Part shown: positions 21,733-32,375 of the stretch, piece after piece
Position numbering within the stretch: the stretch's first letter is position 1
Layout: each line of letters begins with the position of its first letter
Origin: Amorphophallus konjac
Lineage: Eukaryota; Streptophyta; Magnoliopsida; Alismatales; Araceae
Reading direction: 5' to 3'
DNA length: 64,000 nt
Assembly (NCBI GenBank): GCA_022559845.1
Contig: CM040126.1
Span: 138,640,064 to 138,704,063, forward strand
Notes under the pieces: generated by a model
What the model was told of the DNA's origin: nothing
What the model saw: the letters and a program-made list of their open reading frames with translations, nothing else
Database searches by the model: none
Position numbers and translations under genes: made by a program

Positions 21733-22710
21733 ATGGATGCAAGAGGGTTGATCGCTGAAGGACATTCTACCACCAAGCCCTCTTACTTTGATGGATCAAA
21801 TTATGCATACTGGAATAACCGTATGCAAGTCTTCTTGAGGGCGAAGGATTATGAGACTTGGAAGGTGGTGAGTAAGGGACCTTTTGAGCTGTCCCCGAAC
21901 GAGGATGTCTGGACCAAGGAAGAGATCCGGACGTCCACTCTGAACTGGAGCGCCATCAATGCGATTCAGTGCGCCCTGCACCCCACAGAGTTCTCTCGTG
22001 TGTCGTCTTGCACTTCAGCCAAAGAGATGTGGAATAAGCTGGAGGCTATCTACGAAGGGACCTCTCAGGTCAAAGAGACGAAGGCAAACCTCCTGGTGTC
22101 AGAGTATGAAGCTTTCAGGATGAAGCCCAATGAGACCATCAAGGAGATGTACGCTCGACTGACAGTCATCACAAACGGTCTCAGAGGTCTCGGGAAGACA
22201 TATTCAGAATATGAGATTGTAAGGAAAATCATGCGTTCCCTGACTCCTATTTGGCACACTAAAGCTACTGTTATGGAAGAGTCAAGGGATCTGCACAACA
22301 CCAGGGCAGATGAGTTGATTGGATCGCTGATGGCTTATGAAATACATCTGTTGAAGATAGAGGAAGCTGAGAAGAAGAAAAAACCGATCGCTCTGAAAGC
22401 TGGTGCCAGAAAATCCAGCCGATCCAGCTATAATGGATCATCATCGGAGGAGAGCCTGTCTGGAGAAGAAATAGAAGGTGATGTGATAGCTATGATCACC
22501 AGGGAATTCAGGCGGTTCCTCAGGAAAGAAGGAAGGCGATTCAGCCGAAGGAACCTTAGTGGTGGCCGACGGGATACAAGGTATAAATCTAATCCTGTAA
22601 GGAAAACTGAAACTAATGTGTGTTACCAATGCAGGAAGTCCGGCCATCTGAAAGCTGATTGTCCAGAGAGTCAGAAGCACAAGGACAAGTCCAAGAGAAA
22701 GCCATGGTAA
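21733..22710 (+). pseudogene. gag: Copia Gag, first half with zinc knuckle
   Basis: The frame of 325 residues opens 45 bases after the PBS. Residues about 10-60 read GHSTTKPSYFDGSNYAYWNNRM, written here in its family form (FDG.NY.YW); residues about 90-200 form the helical UBN2-type Gag domain. A basic linker and a CCHC knuckle follow at 22621-22662 (CYQCRKSGHLKADC, residues 297-310). The frame ends at 22710. A one-base frameshift near the end and a TAG at about 22713 separate it from the second Gag half, which reads on from AMVST. Gag forms the cytoplasmic virus-like particle and binds the RNA. This segment is intact, but the polyprotein is not. Confidence 0.85.
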
Positions 22711-22713
22711 GTA

Positions 22714-23952
22714 CCTAGAGTGATGAGGACGAAGGTACCTTGAGCAGCAGCTCAGACAGTGAGGAAGAATCAGAAAAACTTATGTGTCTTATGGCAACCA
22801 GTTCTAAAGACAGAGAGGAAGATTCTGATGAGGTACCCTCTCGATTTGATAATTTTACCATTGCTGATTGGGTAGATGCCTATCATGATATTGCTGATAA
22901 AGTAGATGATATTAGAAAAGAAAATAGGCATCTAAGAAGAAAAATAAATTCCATGAAAAATGACAAAACATTGACTGATAAAATTGCATGCCTCGAATCT
23001 GAAAATGCTAAGCTGAAACTCACATGCTCAGAAATTGAAGAAATCAAGCATGAGATAAAAATATATAAGGAAGAGAATGAGAGGCTAGAAAATGCAATTG
23101 ATGAATGGAAATTGAGAATACAAAAATATGAGAGTGAAATGAAGATTGTAAATGAAAAGTATGAAGCTGTCCTAAGTGTGAACACTGAACTGAAGAAATT
23201 TGTTGAAAATGTTCAGAAAGATAATGAGGACAAGCTGAGAATAATAGAAAAAATGACCCAAGGTTCAGAGAACCTAAATGCCTTATTAGGGTCCAAAGTC
23301 AATTTCAGGAGAGAGGGTCTTGGATTTAATTCCAGTGCAACTAAAAGTCTTACAATGAAGACTATATCATTTGTTGCACAGAAAGAGAAAAGACCTCTCA
23401 TTAACATGAATTCAGATAATTCTGTAAATAAAACTGTGAACCTGAAGAAGCCCAGTGCTGAGGAGAAGGGCAGACAAAAGATTGGTGAGCACAGTAGAGC
23501 TGGTACAACCAAGCCAAATCCTAAAGCTCAGTCTCAGGTTAAGGGTCAGCCTACATATTCATATAAACCCCATGGTAAGGCCACCAAGTCTCCACCACCA
23601 CCACCATCTCAGAAGAAGACCCAACACACACCTGTAAATAGGTCAGCAGGGTCGAAGGTGCAAGGGAGATAGAATATATTTAGAAGACAATCCAAACAAT
23701 TCTACCAACCTAGAGTTCAGTCTCACTACACTGCACAGTCAAACTATTCCAATAGATCAGGGTGGACTAGGACTCCGGGGAGGTACACAGGTCATGCATA
23801 TCAGGCTACACGGTTTTACAGACCTTACACTCAAAATTGGATTGGTGGGTATGGCACTTGGACACCCAGGAACTTGCATTTCTTCAGCCAGCCCAAAAAA
23901 TACTATGGCCACAATTTCTTGAATGCACCTTGGTCAAGGCACTGGCACAGAA
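22714..23952 (+). pseudogene. gag: Copia Gag, second half: acidic and coiled-coil region
   Basis: After an acidic stretch (SDEDEGTL, SSSSDSEEESEKL) comes FDNFTIADWVDAYHDIADKV and a long Lys/Glu/Leu coiled coil (about 22900-23290). A basic Pro/Ser-rich tail follows (PPPPPSQKKTQ). A TAG near 23670 interrupts it, then a Tyr/Arg/Asn-rich segment continues in frame to 23952, where the miniature element has landed. The same reading frame resumes at 27447 after that insert (SYKSVNNPAG). Long coiled coils after the knuckle are typical of SIRE-like Gag. It is not an env gene: there is no signal or membrane segment. Confidence 0.75.
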
Positions 23953-25627
23953 TGATGGAATCCTCGGTTCAAGATTCAAAATTTAAAAATTTGACGGGGA
24001 TCGGCAATCAACTTCATCAACACAATCAAATGGCCAATCTATTTGTCTCATGATAAATGGGCCTCTTTATGGGCCTTATGGGTTATGTCCGTAGCAATTA
24101 TGTAATAGTCCTTTCATATTTTTGTCTTTAAGTCTTCCAATAGAGTGTCTTTTGGTCTTTTGGTCTCCCCAAGAGAACTATAATGAGTAGACATTAAGTG
24201 TTTAGGATAGTGTCTTTTGGTCTCCCCAAGAGAACTATAATAAGTAGACATTAAGTGTTTAGGATAGTGTCTTTTGGTCTTCTTTGAGAGTCTATAAAAG
24301 AGTCATGTATCTTTCATTTGAAAAACAGTGAATGAAATCTTATTTTTGGAACCCCCATGTGATGCCCACGTAGGAGGGGCCCTCCCCTCCTTTATCTTCT
24401 TCCCCCCCCCTCTTTTAATTCCCATGGCCGTGAGTGCCTGTTCTTCCTTCCCTCTCCACGGGTGAGATGCCCAGTTCTTCCCTCCTTGCCACGGGTGTTG
24501 ATGCCCTTCATTCCTCCCTTCTCCTCCAGCCACCAGCATCTTCCGCTCACCCCCACAGCTTGGCCGAACTTCCCGTTCCCCAGTTCCTCCTGTCTTCTAA
24601 CCCAATCTTTCACTGCTGCGGCAGTCTACCTTCCTTGCCTCACCCTCTAAGCTTCTTCCTCCCGGCCACGCTATTACCTCATACGCCCACGCTACCTCCG
24701 TTCCCGTCATACACGCACTGCACCCCTTTCCACAGCCTCAAGACAACCCCCTGCAACCCCAACCACGTCCACCCACTATCCCCATAGCTTACACCCACAA
24801 ACACCACCACTAAACTTAGCCCCCACTCCACAAGCCCATCCCAAACCCGCAGGCAGCTTCTGGCCCAATTTGCAGAGTAACTTCCAGCTCGTTCCAGGTG
24901 GAGTCTGCATCCAAGGTCTTCAGTAAAGTTGACCGTCCACAAGTCCTCTTCGCAAGCGAGTTGGAATCGTGTCGATCCGAGTTCGTGGCCGCCCACAAGG
25001 GACTTTCTTCCCCGACTGCGCAGAGAAGGCCTGACAGCGACCTGAAGCGGTTTGGGGCAGCAACCACGACCTCTTCTTGAAGGATTCAGGCTCCAGGATC
25101 TTCATCAAAGTTCTCCATCCTCAAGTCAGCTACCGGGATCAGAAGACGGAACCGCAATCAGAGGTCGGTGGCCAGAGTTACAAATTTTATACCCCGACGA
25201 CCCCATTCTGCCTCCTGTCTGTCTCCTCCGACCAGTCCCCACTCAACGGGACCTGCACGTCCACACCGACATCCGACTGAGGCGAGACCAGTGCCGCTGG
25301 AAAGTAGTCGTCCCCACGATTCCAACGCCACCTGCCGCGCACCAAACGGAGTTCGGGGTTGCTCGTGGTGTCCCTGTCAAGCCGCTGTTCAGAAGCTGCC
25401 CCTGCACAGAACCAGAACGGGGTCCCCGCTCAGTCGTCCGTGGCGACCAGGTTCGGGCGGAACCAAAACTCAGAAAAATTGTGCTGTATCCCTACCCTGT
25501 TACGAAGCCAACGGCACCAACCGCGCCTCCGGCAAAATTCCAGAGTGCGATCCACAGCCACTTCAACAGCTGCTGGTCACAGATTCCAGAACCGGACAGA
25601 ATCGACTTCGGCATTTGTTTCACATCA
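23953..25627 (+). repeat. 5' LTR of the miniature element
   Basis: It contains two copies of a 57-bp tandem unit (GTGTCTTTTGGTCTCC...) around 24140-24270, a TATA box TATAAAAG at 24293, and a C/T-rich stretch 24380-24800. Long overlapping open frames occur on both strands in both LTR copies. None shows a domain, and they are explained by base composition. Confidence 0.9.
24293..24300 (+). promoter_or_regulatory. TATA box of the miniature element
   Basis: TATAAAAG, repeated in the 3' LTR at 26111-26118; the predicted start is near 24330. Confidence 0.65.
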
Positions 25628-25721
25628 AGTGGTATCAGAGCTTAGGGAATCGGGCCGTCCCATCGGACCGAGATCCTGAGCTTTGAGGTTCGAGGTCGAA
25701 CCTCCTCCAAGCGGAGGAGTA
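25628..25721 (+). other. 94-bp interior: PBS, hairpin, purine tract
   Basis: The PBS TGGTATCAGAGC is at 25630-25641. GAGGTTCGA (25685-25693) pairs with TCGAACCTC (25696-25704) around GG, with an outer GCTT/AAGC pairing. The purine-rich AAGCGGAGGAGTA ends at the 3' LTR. This is about the smallest possible set of sequences for reverse transcription in cis. Confidence 0.85.
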
Positions 25722-27446
25722 TGATGGAATCCTCGGTTCAAGATTCAAAATTTAAAAATTTGACGGGGATCGGCAATCAACTTCATCAACACAATCAAAT
25801 GGCCAATCTATTTGTCTCATGATAAATGGGCCTCTTTATGGGCCTTATGGGTTATGTCCGTAGCAATTATGTAATAGTCCTTTCATATTTTTGTCTTTAA
25901 GTCTTCCAATAGAGTGTCTTTTAGTCTCCCCAAGAGAACTATAATGAGTAGACATTAAGTGTTTAGGATAGTGTCTTTTGGTCTCCCCAAGAGAACTATA
26001 ATGAGTAGACATTAAGTGTTTAGGATAGTGTCTTTTGGTCTCCCCAAGAGAACTATAATAAGTAGACATTAAGTGTTTAGGATAGTGTCTTTTGGTCTTC
26101 TTTGAGAGTCTATAAAAGAGTCATGTATCTTTCATTTGAAAAACAGTGAATGAAATCTTATTTTTGGAACCCCCATGTGATGCCCACGTAGGAGGGGCCC
26201 TCCCCTCCTTTATCTTCTTCCCCCCCCCCTCTTTTAATTCCCATGGCCGTGAGTGCCTGTTCTTCCTTCCCTCTCCACGGGTGAGATGCCCAGTTCTTCC
26301 CTCCTTGCCACGGGTGTTGATGCCCTTCATTCCTCCCTTCTCCTCCAGCCACCAGCATCTTCCGCTCACCCCCACAGCTTGGCCGAACTTCCCGTTCCCC
26401 AGTTCCTCCTGTCTTCTAACCCAATCTTTCACTGCTGCGGCAGTCTACCTTCCTTGCCTCACCCTCTAAGCTTCTTCCTCCCGGCCACGCTATTACCTCA
26501 TACGCCCACGCTACCTCCGTTCCCGTCATACACGCACTGCACCCCTTTCCACAGCCTCAAGACAACCCCCTGCAACCCCAACCACGTCCACCCACTATCC
26601 CCATAGCTTACACCCACAAACACCACCACTAAACTTAGCCCCCACTCCACAAGCCCATCCCAAACCCGCAGGCAGCTTCTGGCCCAATTTGCAGAGTAAC
26701 TTCCAGCTCGTTCCAGGTGGAGTCTGCATCCAAGGTCTTCAGCAAAGTTGACCGTCCACAAGTCCTCTTCGCAAGCGAGTTGGAATCGTGTCGATCCGAG
26801 TTCGTGGCCGCCCACAAGGGACTTTCTTCCCCGACTGCGCAGAGAAGGCCTGACAGCGACCTGAAGCGGTTTGGGGCAGCAACCACGACCTCTTCTTGAA
26901 GGATTCAGGCTCCAGGATCTTCATCAAAGTTCTCCATCCTCAAGTCAGCTACCGGGATCAGAAGACGGAACCGCAATCAGAGGTCGGTGGCCAGAGTTAC
27001 AAATTTTATACCCCGACGACCCCATTCTGCCTCCTGTCTGTCTCCTCCGACCAGTCCCCACTCAACGGGACCTGCACGTCCACACCGACATCCGACTGAG
27101 GCGAGACCAGTGCCGCTGGAAAGTAGTCGTCCCCACGATTCCAACGCCACCTGCTGCGCACCAAACGGAGTTCGGGGTTGCTCGTGGTGTCCCTGTCAAG
27201 CCGCTGTTCAGAAGCTGCCCCTGCACAGAACCAGAACGGGGTCCCCGCTCAGTCGTCCGTGGCGACCAGGTTCGGGCGGAACCAAAACTCAGAAAAATTG
27301 TGCTGTATCCCTACCCTGTTACGAAGCCAACGGCACCAACCGCGCCTCCGGCAAAATTCCAGAGTGCGATCCACAGCCACTTCAACAGCTGCTGGTCACA
27401 GATTCCAGAACCGGACAGAATCGACTTCGGCATTTGTTTCACATCA
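25722..27446 (+). repeat. 3' LTR of the miniature element
   Basis: It is nearly identical to 23953-25627 but has three copies of the 57-bp unit (about 25915-26090) instead of two, which explains most of the 50-bp length difference. Confidence 0.9.
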
Positions 27447-28227
27447 CAGAAGCTACAAATCTGTAAATAATCCTGCTGGTACTAACAAAAAGAAAAATAA
27501 CAAAAAGAAGAGGAATAATAACAGAAAGGAATCTGGAAAATCTAATGAACAGAACTCTTTTAAACAAATGTGGATTCCTAAAAGTTTGCTTTCATGTTTT
27601 ACATGTATTTCATCTACTATGGAGCCCAAACAGACTTGGGTTCCAAAATTCTCTACCTAATTGTGTGTGCATGTATGTCTGGCAGCTAAGAACAACCTGT
27701 GGTACCTAGATAGTGGCTGCTCTAGGCATATGACAGGAGATAAGGCCAAGTTCTGCTTGCTGACAGAGAAACATGGAGGCCTTGTCACCTTTGGTAGCAA
27801 CACAAAAGGTAGAATTGTCGGGTCAGGTAAGGTAGGTAAGTGTACTACCTGTTGCATTGAAGATGTCATGCTGGTTGAAGGTTTAGCATATAATTTACTT
27901 AGCATCAGCCAGTTATGTGATAAATGGTACAAAGTTCTTTTTGACTCTCAATGTTGTAAAGTGTTTGAACCTGATTCTGACTTTGTTAAGTTTTCGGGTA
28001 AAAGAATTAATAATACATACATGATAGACTTAGATGACATATCACATTCTAACCTATGTCTCAAGGCTAGCAAAGAAGATTTAGCCTTCTTATGGCATCG
28101 TAGGTTAGGCCATGCTAGTTACACAGTATTGCATAAATTGAATAAGCACAGCATGGTTAGAGGACTTCCTGAAGTCTCTTTTAAGAAAGAAATAAATTCT
28201 GTGATGCATGTACTCAGTCCAAGTTAA
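27447..28227 (+). pseudogene. pol: Copia Gag end, protease and pre-integrase segment
   Basis: The frame resumes after the miniature element with an Asn/Lys-rich Gag tail and passes a TAA at 27658-27660. It then gives the aspartic protease motif WYLDSGCSRHMTGD near 27700 (active-site DSG), the FGSNTKGRIVGSGKV and MLVEGLAYNLLSISQLC segments, and the pre-integrase motif LWHRRLGHAS near 28095. A one-base frameshift near 28200, before the integrase CDAC zinc-binding pair, ends the open frame at 28227. The protease would cleave the polyprotein in the particle. Confidence 0.88.
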
Positions 28228-28900
28228 CTAGGAAGTCATTCAAATCTAGAACAGAAAATCTGTCCTCTAAACCCTATGAGCTGATACACACGGACCTTTT
28301 TGGGCCAACCAGATCTGTCAGCTTATCAGGGAGGAAGTATGGGTTTGTTCTGATAGATGACTTCTCTAGGTACACTTGGGTATATTTCTTGTCACAGAAA
28401 AGTGATGCATTCACAGAATTTCAGGAGTTCTATCTTAAGATAAACATGAAAATTGAAAACATTTTAACTGATCATGGAGGTGAGTTTGAAAACTCACAGT
28501 TTGAGGATTTCTGCAGAACAAATGGTATTCATCACAAGTTCTCCTCACCAAGGACACCCGAGCAGAATGGAGTTGTGGAGAGGAGAAACAGAATCCTGGT
28601 GGAGATGGGTCGTACACTCTTAGTTGAAGGTGGTCTGCCAAGAAAGTTCTGGGCTGAAGCTGTAAATACTGCCTGTTATGTAATCAACAGAGCTATGGTA
28701 AGACCTTCCACCCAGAAAATACCTTATGAGATCATAAAGGGTAAGAAACCTTCAATTGCTCATTTCAAGGTTTTTGGTTGCAAATGCTTTATTCATATAA
28801 ATGATAAAAGAGACCTTGATAAATTTGAATCAGAATTTTTCTTGGTTACTCTGAAAACACCCGGGCATATAGAGTGTATAATCTAAACTCCAAATCTGTT
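28203..28900 (+). pseudogene. pol: Copia integrase
   Basis: In one frame: CDACTQSK (zinc-binding pair), HTDLFGP with the first catalytic Asp at 28293, TDHGGEF with the second at 28470, and NGVVERRN with the Glu at 28578, giving the D,D(35)E spacing. VFGCKCFIHI follows. A frameshift near 28845 moves the YNLNSKSVEESPHIIFDES segment to another frame (28874 on). Integrase inserts the cDNA and makes the 5-bp duplication seen at the element ends. Catalytic residues are all present, so the damage is by frameshift only. Confidence 0.88.
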
Positions 28901-30283
28901 GAAGAATCTCCACATATTATTTTTGATGAATCTTTGGTAAAGACTAATATTGGTCAATGCAGGAATGAAGACAATGGTGATATTCTGAAAGAAGGGAACC
29001 CTGTAGATAAATCGAAAGATGAGGAAGAAAATGAAGAGCTTAATGGAGAAGAGCCTACAGTTCAGGGGGAGGTAAGTGAAAATCATGATAATCAAGTTGT
29101 CAACATTAGATATCTGAAAGATCATCCTGTAGATAATGTGATTGGCAATTTGCATGACCCTCCTAGGACTAGAGGCCATTTTAGAATTCAAAATGAACTG
29201 AATGCATATGCTCTTATTTCTCATGTAGAACCCAAGTCATTGACTGTGCTCTTAAGGATGTGCATTGGACTAATGCCATGCATGAGGAGCTCAATCAATT
29301 TGACAGGAATAAGGTGTGGCACTTGGTCCCACCTCCAGATCATGGGACAGTCATAGGGGCTAAATGGGTATTTAGGAATAAAATTGATGAGTTAGGGAAT
29401 GTAGTTAAGAATAAGGCTAGACTTGTAGCTCAGGGGTATAACCAAGAATTTGGAATAGACTTTGAAGAGTCTTTGCCCCTGTAGCTAGGTTAGAAGCAAT
29501 TAGAATTTTATTGGCTCATGCATGTTCCCTAGGAATAAATCTCAGCAGATGGATGTAAAATCTACTTTTCTAAATAGGGAAATCAGTGAGGATGTCTATG
29601 TGAGGCAGCCTTCTGGCTTTGAATGTTTAGACTTCCCCAATCATGTTTATAAACTTAATAAAGCTCTCTATGGTCTTAAGCAAGCTCCTAGAGCTTGGTA
29701 TGACAGGTTGAGCAAATTTCTCACAGATAAGAACTTCACAAGAGGAGTAGTTGATCAAACTTTGTTCACTAAGGTAAGTCATCCAGATATACTTATTGTT
29801 CAAATTTATGTGGATGACATAGTTTTTGGGTCAACTAACCCCAAACTGTGTGAGGAGTTCTCTCAGATTATGACTAATGAATTTGAAATGAGCTCAATGG
29901 GCGAGCTCAAATTATTTATTGGATTGCAGGTTACACAGTCAAAAGATGGAACCTTCATCACTCAGTCCAAGTACATAACGGATTTACTGAAGAAATACAA
30001 GATGGACAACCTCAAAGAAATAGCTGCTCCAATGGGTACCTCGACCAGCTTAGATACAGACCCTCAAGGTAAACTAGTGGACCAAAAGCTATATAGAGGT
30101 ATGATCGGATCCCTTTTATATCTTACAGCATCTAGGCCTGATATTCAGTTTACAGTGTGTCTATGTTCTAGATTTCAGGCTAGTCCTAAAGAGTCACACC
30201 TTAAGTCTGTGAAAAGGATTTTTAGGTATCTACTAGGCACTCAAGAGCTTGATCTATGGTATCTTGCTAGGTGTGAGTTATAA
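28874..30283 (+). pseudogene. pol: Copia linker and reverse transcriptase
   Basis: An acidic linker (28874-29160) leads to the RT. HWTNAMHEELNQFDRNKVWHLV and GAKWVFRNKIDELGNVVKNK are the fingers region (29260-29484). After a frameshift come QMDVKSTFLN (normally D.KTAFLNG), YGLKQAPRAWYDRL and the catalytic YVDD at 29807-29818, then RDTQSKYI-type thumb sequence with GSLLYLTASRPDI. At least two frame changes and a TAA at about 30281 break it. The RT would copy element RNA in the particle. Confidence 0.88.
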
Positions 30284-30760
30284 CTTCTAGCCTACACTGA
30301 TGCAGACTATGCTGGGTGTCGAGTAGATAGAAAAAGCACTAGTGGCTACTGTCAATTCCTAGGTGGTTGTCTAGTATCTTGGCCATCTAAAAAGTAACAC
30401 ACAGTAGCTTTGTCCACAGCTGAGGCTGAATATGTCGCAGCTGGCAACTGTGCAGCCCAAGTACTTTGGATCAAGCACCAACTGTCTGATTATCAGATAA
30501 AATTAGGATGTATTCCAATTTTATGTGATAATACTAGTGCTATATGTTTAGCTAAAAATCATGTTCATCATTCTAGGACTAAGCATATAGAGATCAAACA
30601 TCATTTTCTTAGAGATGCTATCAATAAAAAGGAAATTGAATTAAATTTTATTGAAACAGAAAAACAAATTGCTGATATCTTTACTAAGCCACTAGGGAAT
30701 GAAAGGTTCAAATTTCTTAGAAGAGAACTTGGCTTGTGTAAATTTCAGCATGATGAATAA
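30284..30760 (+). pseudogene. pol: Copia RNase H
   Basis: It lies in the same frame as the RT, past the TAA near 30281. Motifs are YTDADYAG, KSTSGYC, LSTAEAEYVA, DNTSAICLAKN and HHSRTKHIEIKHHFLRD, in standard order, with a second in-frame stop near 30395 (SKK then TAA). The frame ends at 30760. RNase H removes RNA from the hybrid and makes the polypurine primer. Confidence 0.88.
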
Positions 30761-31598
30761 ACTTTCAGGTGGTTTGAATAAAATTCTGATCTTGATTTAC
30801 ATCTGGTAGTCTAAATAAAACTCTGTGGTTGTTGAATGTTGCACCAGACCATGCATGAATAACATTCATATTTTTCATGACATATCAATTGGCATCACAC
30901 TCATGATCCTCATTGCATATCATTCAGCCATGACTATGTCTAAGCTCTCTCTCCTCTAATTCTTCTTCCCATTCATTTGCAAAACCACATGCATATAGAC
31001 AGGGGGAGTGTTATATGTAATTCAGAGAGGTCATCAACTTCATTGAAACTCAAATTCTTTTCTTTCTTGATTTCATTAAACCCTTTGACCCTGAATGAGT
31101 TGAGTCTGACAATATGGCAATCTGTTAGTCAGTTCTAATTCTTAAGCAATAGAAAACAGACTTCTTCCTTTATAAGAATTTTAATTGCTTAAAGACTGAC
31201 TTAATGGTTTAAATTTTATAAACTTTAGAGTTTAAAGATTGCAATCAGTAAATAAGAATGCTGATAATTGATAAAGCTCTCAACCCTTATTTCATTACAT
31301 GTCAGACAAAGTTAACTGTATCTGAAATCTGAAAACTCACCTGAAATCCTGTTATAGAAGGCTAAGTATGTGTATTGTCCTTAAACAAGTCATTCTGAAA
31401 CAAATAAAGGACAGCTAAGAAAAATATTGAAAAACCTTAAAAAATAATTAAAAAATAATGTTGGCAGAGCAATGACTGGTAAAGCACTGAGAAACTGAGT
31501 GATCCATCAAAGAAATGGATAACACTTATGTCATGATGTGTATCAGTTAACTCTGTATAAATGGTCAAAACAGTAGGGTGGTTTCACTGAGTACCTGG

Positions 31599-31730
31599 GG
31601 ATACCTACGTCTCATAAACGTGTATCCTCACACAAAAAGGTGCAAATCAGTCCTGTTGAATTTGATCATAGGCAGAATGGTCCATCATGTTGAGTATCTA
31701 AGGGTACTGGCGTCTGATTAACGTGTACCC
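31599..31730 (+). other. Pair of conserved two-tier hairpins upstream of the 3' LTR
   Basis: Copy a: GGATAC (31599) pairs with GTATCC (31622), a 2-base bulge, ACGT (31607) pairs with ACGT (31618), loop CTCATAA. Copy b: GGGTAC (31702) pairs with GTACCC (31725), bulge TG, GCGT (31710) pairs with ACGT (31721), loop CTGATTA. Stem, bulge and 7-base loop sizes are identical while stem bases differ in a compensating way. A third example lies at 59732-59758 in another family. Confidence 0.7.
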
Positions 31731-32360
31731 TTACGTAAAAAGACAAATGGTACCTGAATGCCCTTAATGAAATAAAATTGAAAATGTTGTTCCTTCAAAA
31801 AGGAAAACTCAGGTATGTCAAATTGTTTAATTTCAATACATGACCTGGTATCTCTTAACAAATTTTACTGAGTCTAAGAATGTAAGATACTTTGAAACTG
31901 AATCTCTCATGCTCAAATGTGATTCTGGTTTATTGCTATTATCATGCACAGCAAACTCATTCAATGATTGTAGTGCATGAACTCTAACTTTTATAACCTT
32001 CAAACCAGAATTCAATCTCTAAGAAGTTTCTAAATTCATATGACTGAAGGCTCTGTGCTTTAGAATGCTTAATTCCTAAACTACTTGCTCAGAATGCCAG
32101 TCAGATATCCTTCTTCCCTTACACTTTCTTTCCCTTCTTTTTGTTGATGGCAAAGGGGGAGAATATATTGTCTGATTGATGAATTCCAGGAGGAGTTGTT
32201 AGCAGGGAGTTAGTTTTCATTTCTCAGCATGCATTCATAGCATCTGCATGACAAATCTGACTAACAAATCATGTCTTTCATCAAAATATATTTTACATTG
32301 TAAGACCATATAGGGTATGACAAGGTGTTGCCATTCTATATGATAGGGTGTTGCCATCAT

Positions 32361-32375
32361 CAAAAAGGGGGAGAT
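32361..32375 (+). other. Polypurine tract of the copia element
   Basis: CAAAAAGGGGGAGAT directly precedes the 3' LTR start TGTTG at 32376. A near copy, GCAAAGGGGGAGAA, lies about 210 bases upstream. Confidence 0.88.

Larger units (their letters stand above)
23953..27446 (+). mobile_element. Miniature LTR element: two 1.7-kb LTRs around a 94-bp interior
   Basis: LTRs 23953-25627 (1675 bp) and 25722-27446 (1725 bp) flank only 94 bp, bracketed by a CAGAA target duplication (23948-23952, 27447-27451). LTR ends are TGATGG...CATCA. The interior starts with an initiator-Met PBS (25630-25641) and ends with a purine tract before 25722. There is no gag or pol. The LTRs are nearly identical: substitutions seen at 24923/26742 and in CCTGCCGCG against CCTGCTGCG, plus repeat-number changes, so this is the youngest insertion in its layer. 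It is TRIM-like in having no coding interior, but its LTRs are far longer than usual for TRIMs. An internally deleted larger element is the alternative. Confidence 0.9.
30761..32375 (+). other. Long 3' non-coding region of the copia element
   Basis: There are 1.6 kb between RNase H and the 3' LTR, the place where some SIRE elements carry an env-like frame. I see no such frame, signal peptide or membrane segment. It contains a pair of two-tier hairpins (31599-31627, 31702-31730), an upstream purine tract (about 32150-32164) and the functional purine tract (32361-32375). The hairpins and the duplicated tract recur in the copia fragment at 59545-60961. Confidence 0.7.

Noticed and set aside
25052..25645. 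Host gene encoded by the 197-residue frame (and its twin at 26871-27470)
   Set aside because: The frame is present in both LTRs of the miniature element, overlaps two other long frames, and lacks any domain. It is explained by C-rich composition.
30761..32375. Env-like gene as in some SIRE elements
   Set aside because: No long frame, signal peptide or membrane segment could be traced in this stretch on the plus strand.
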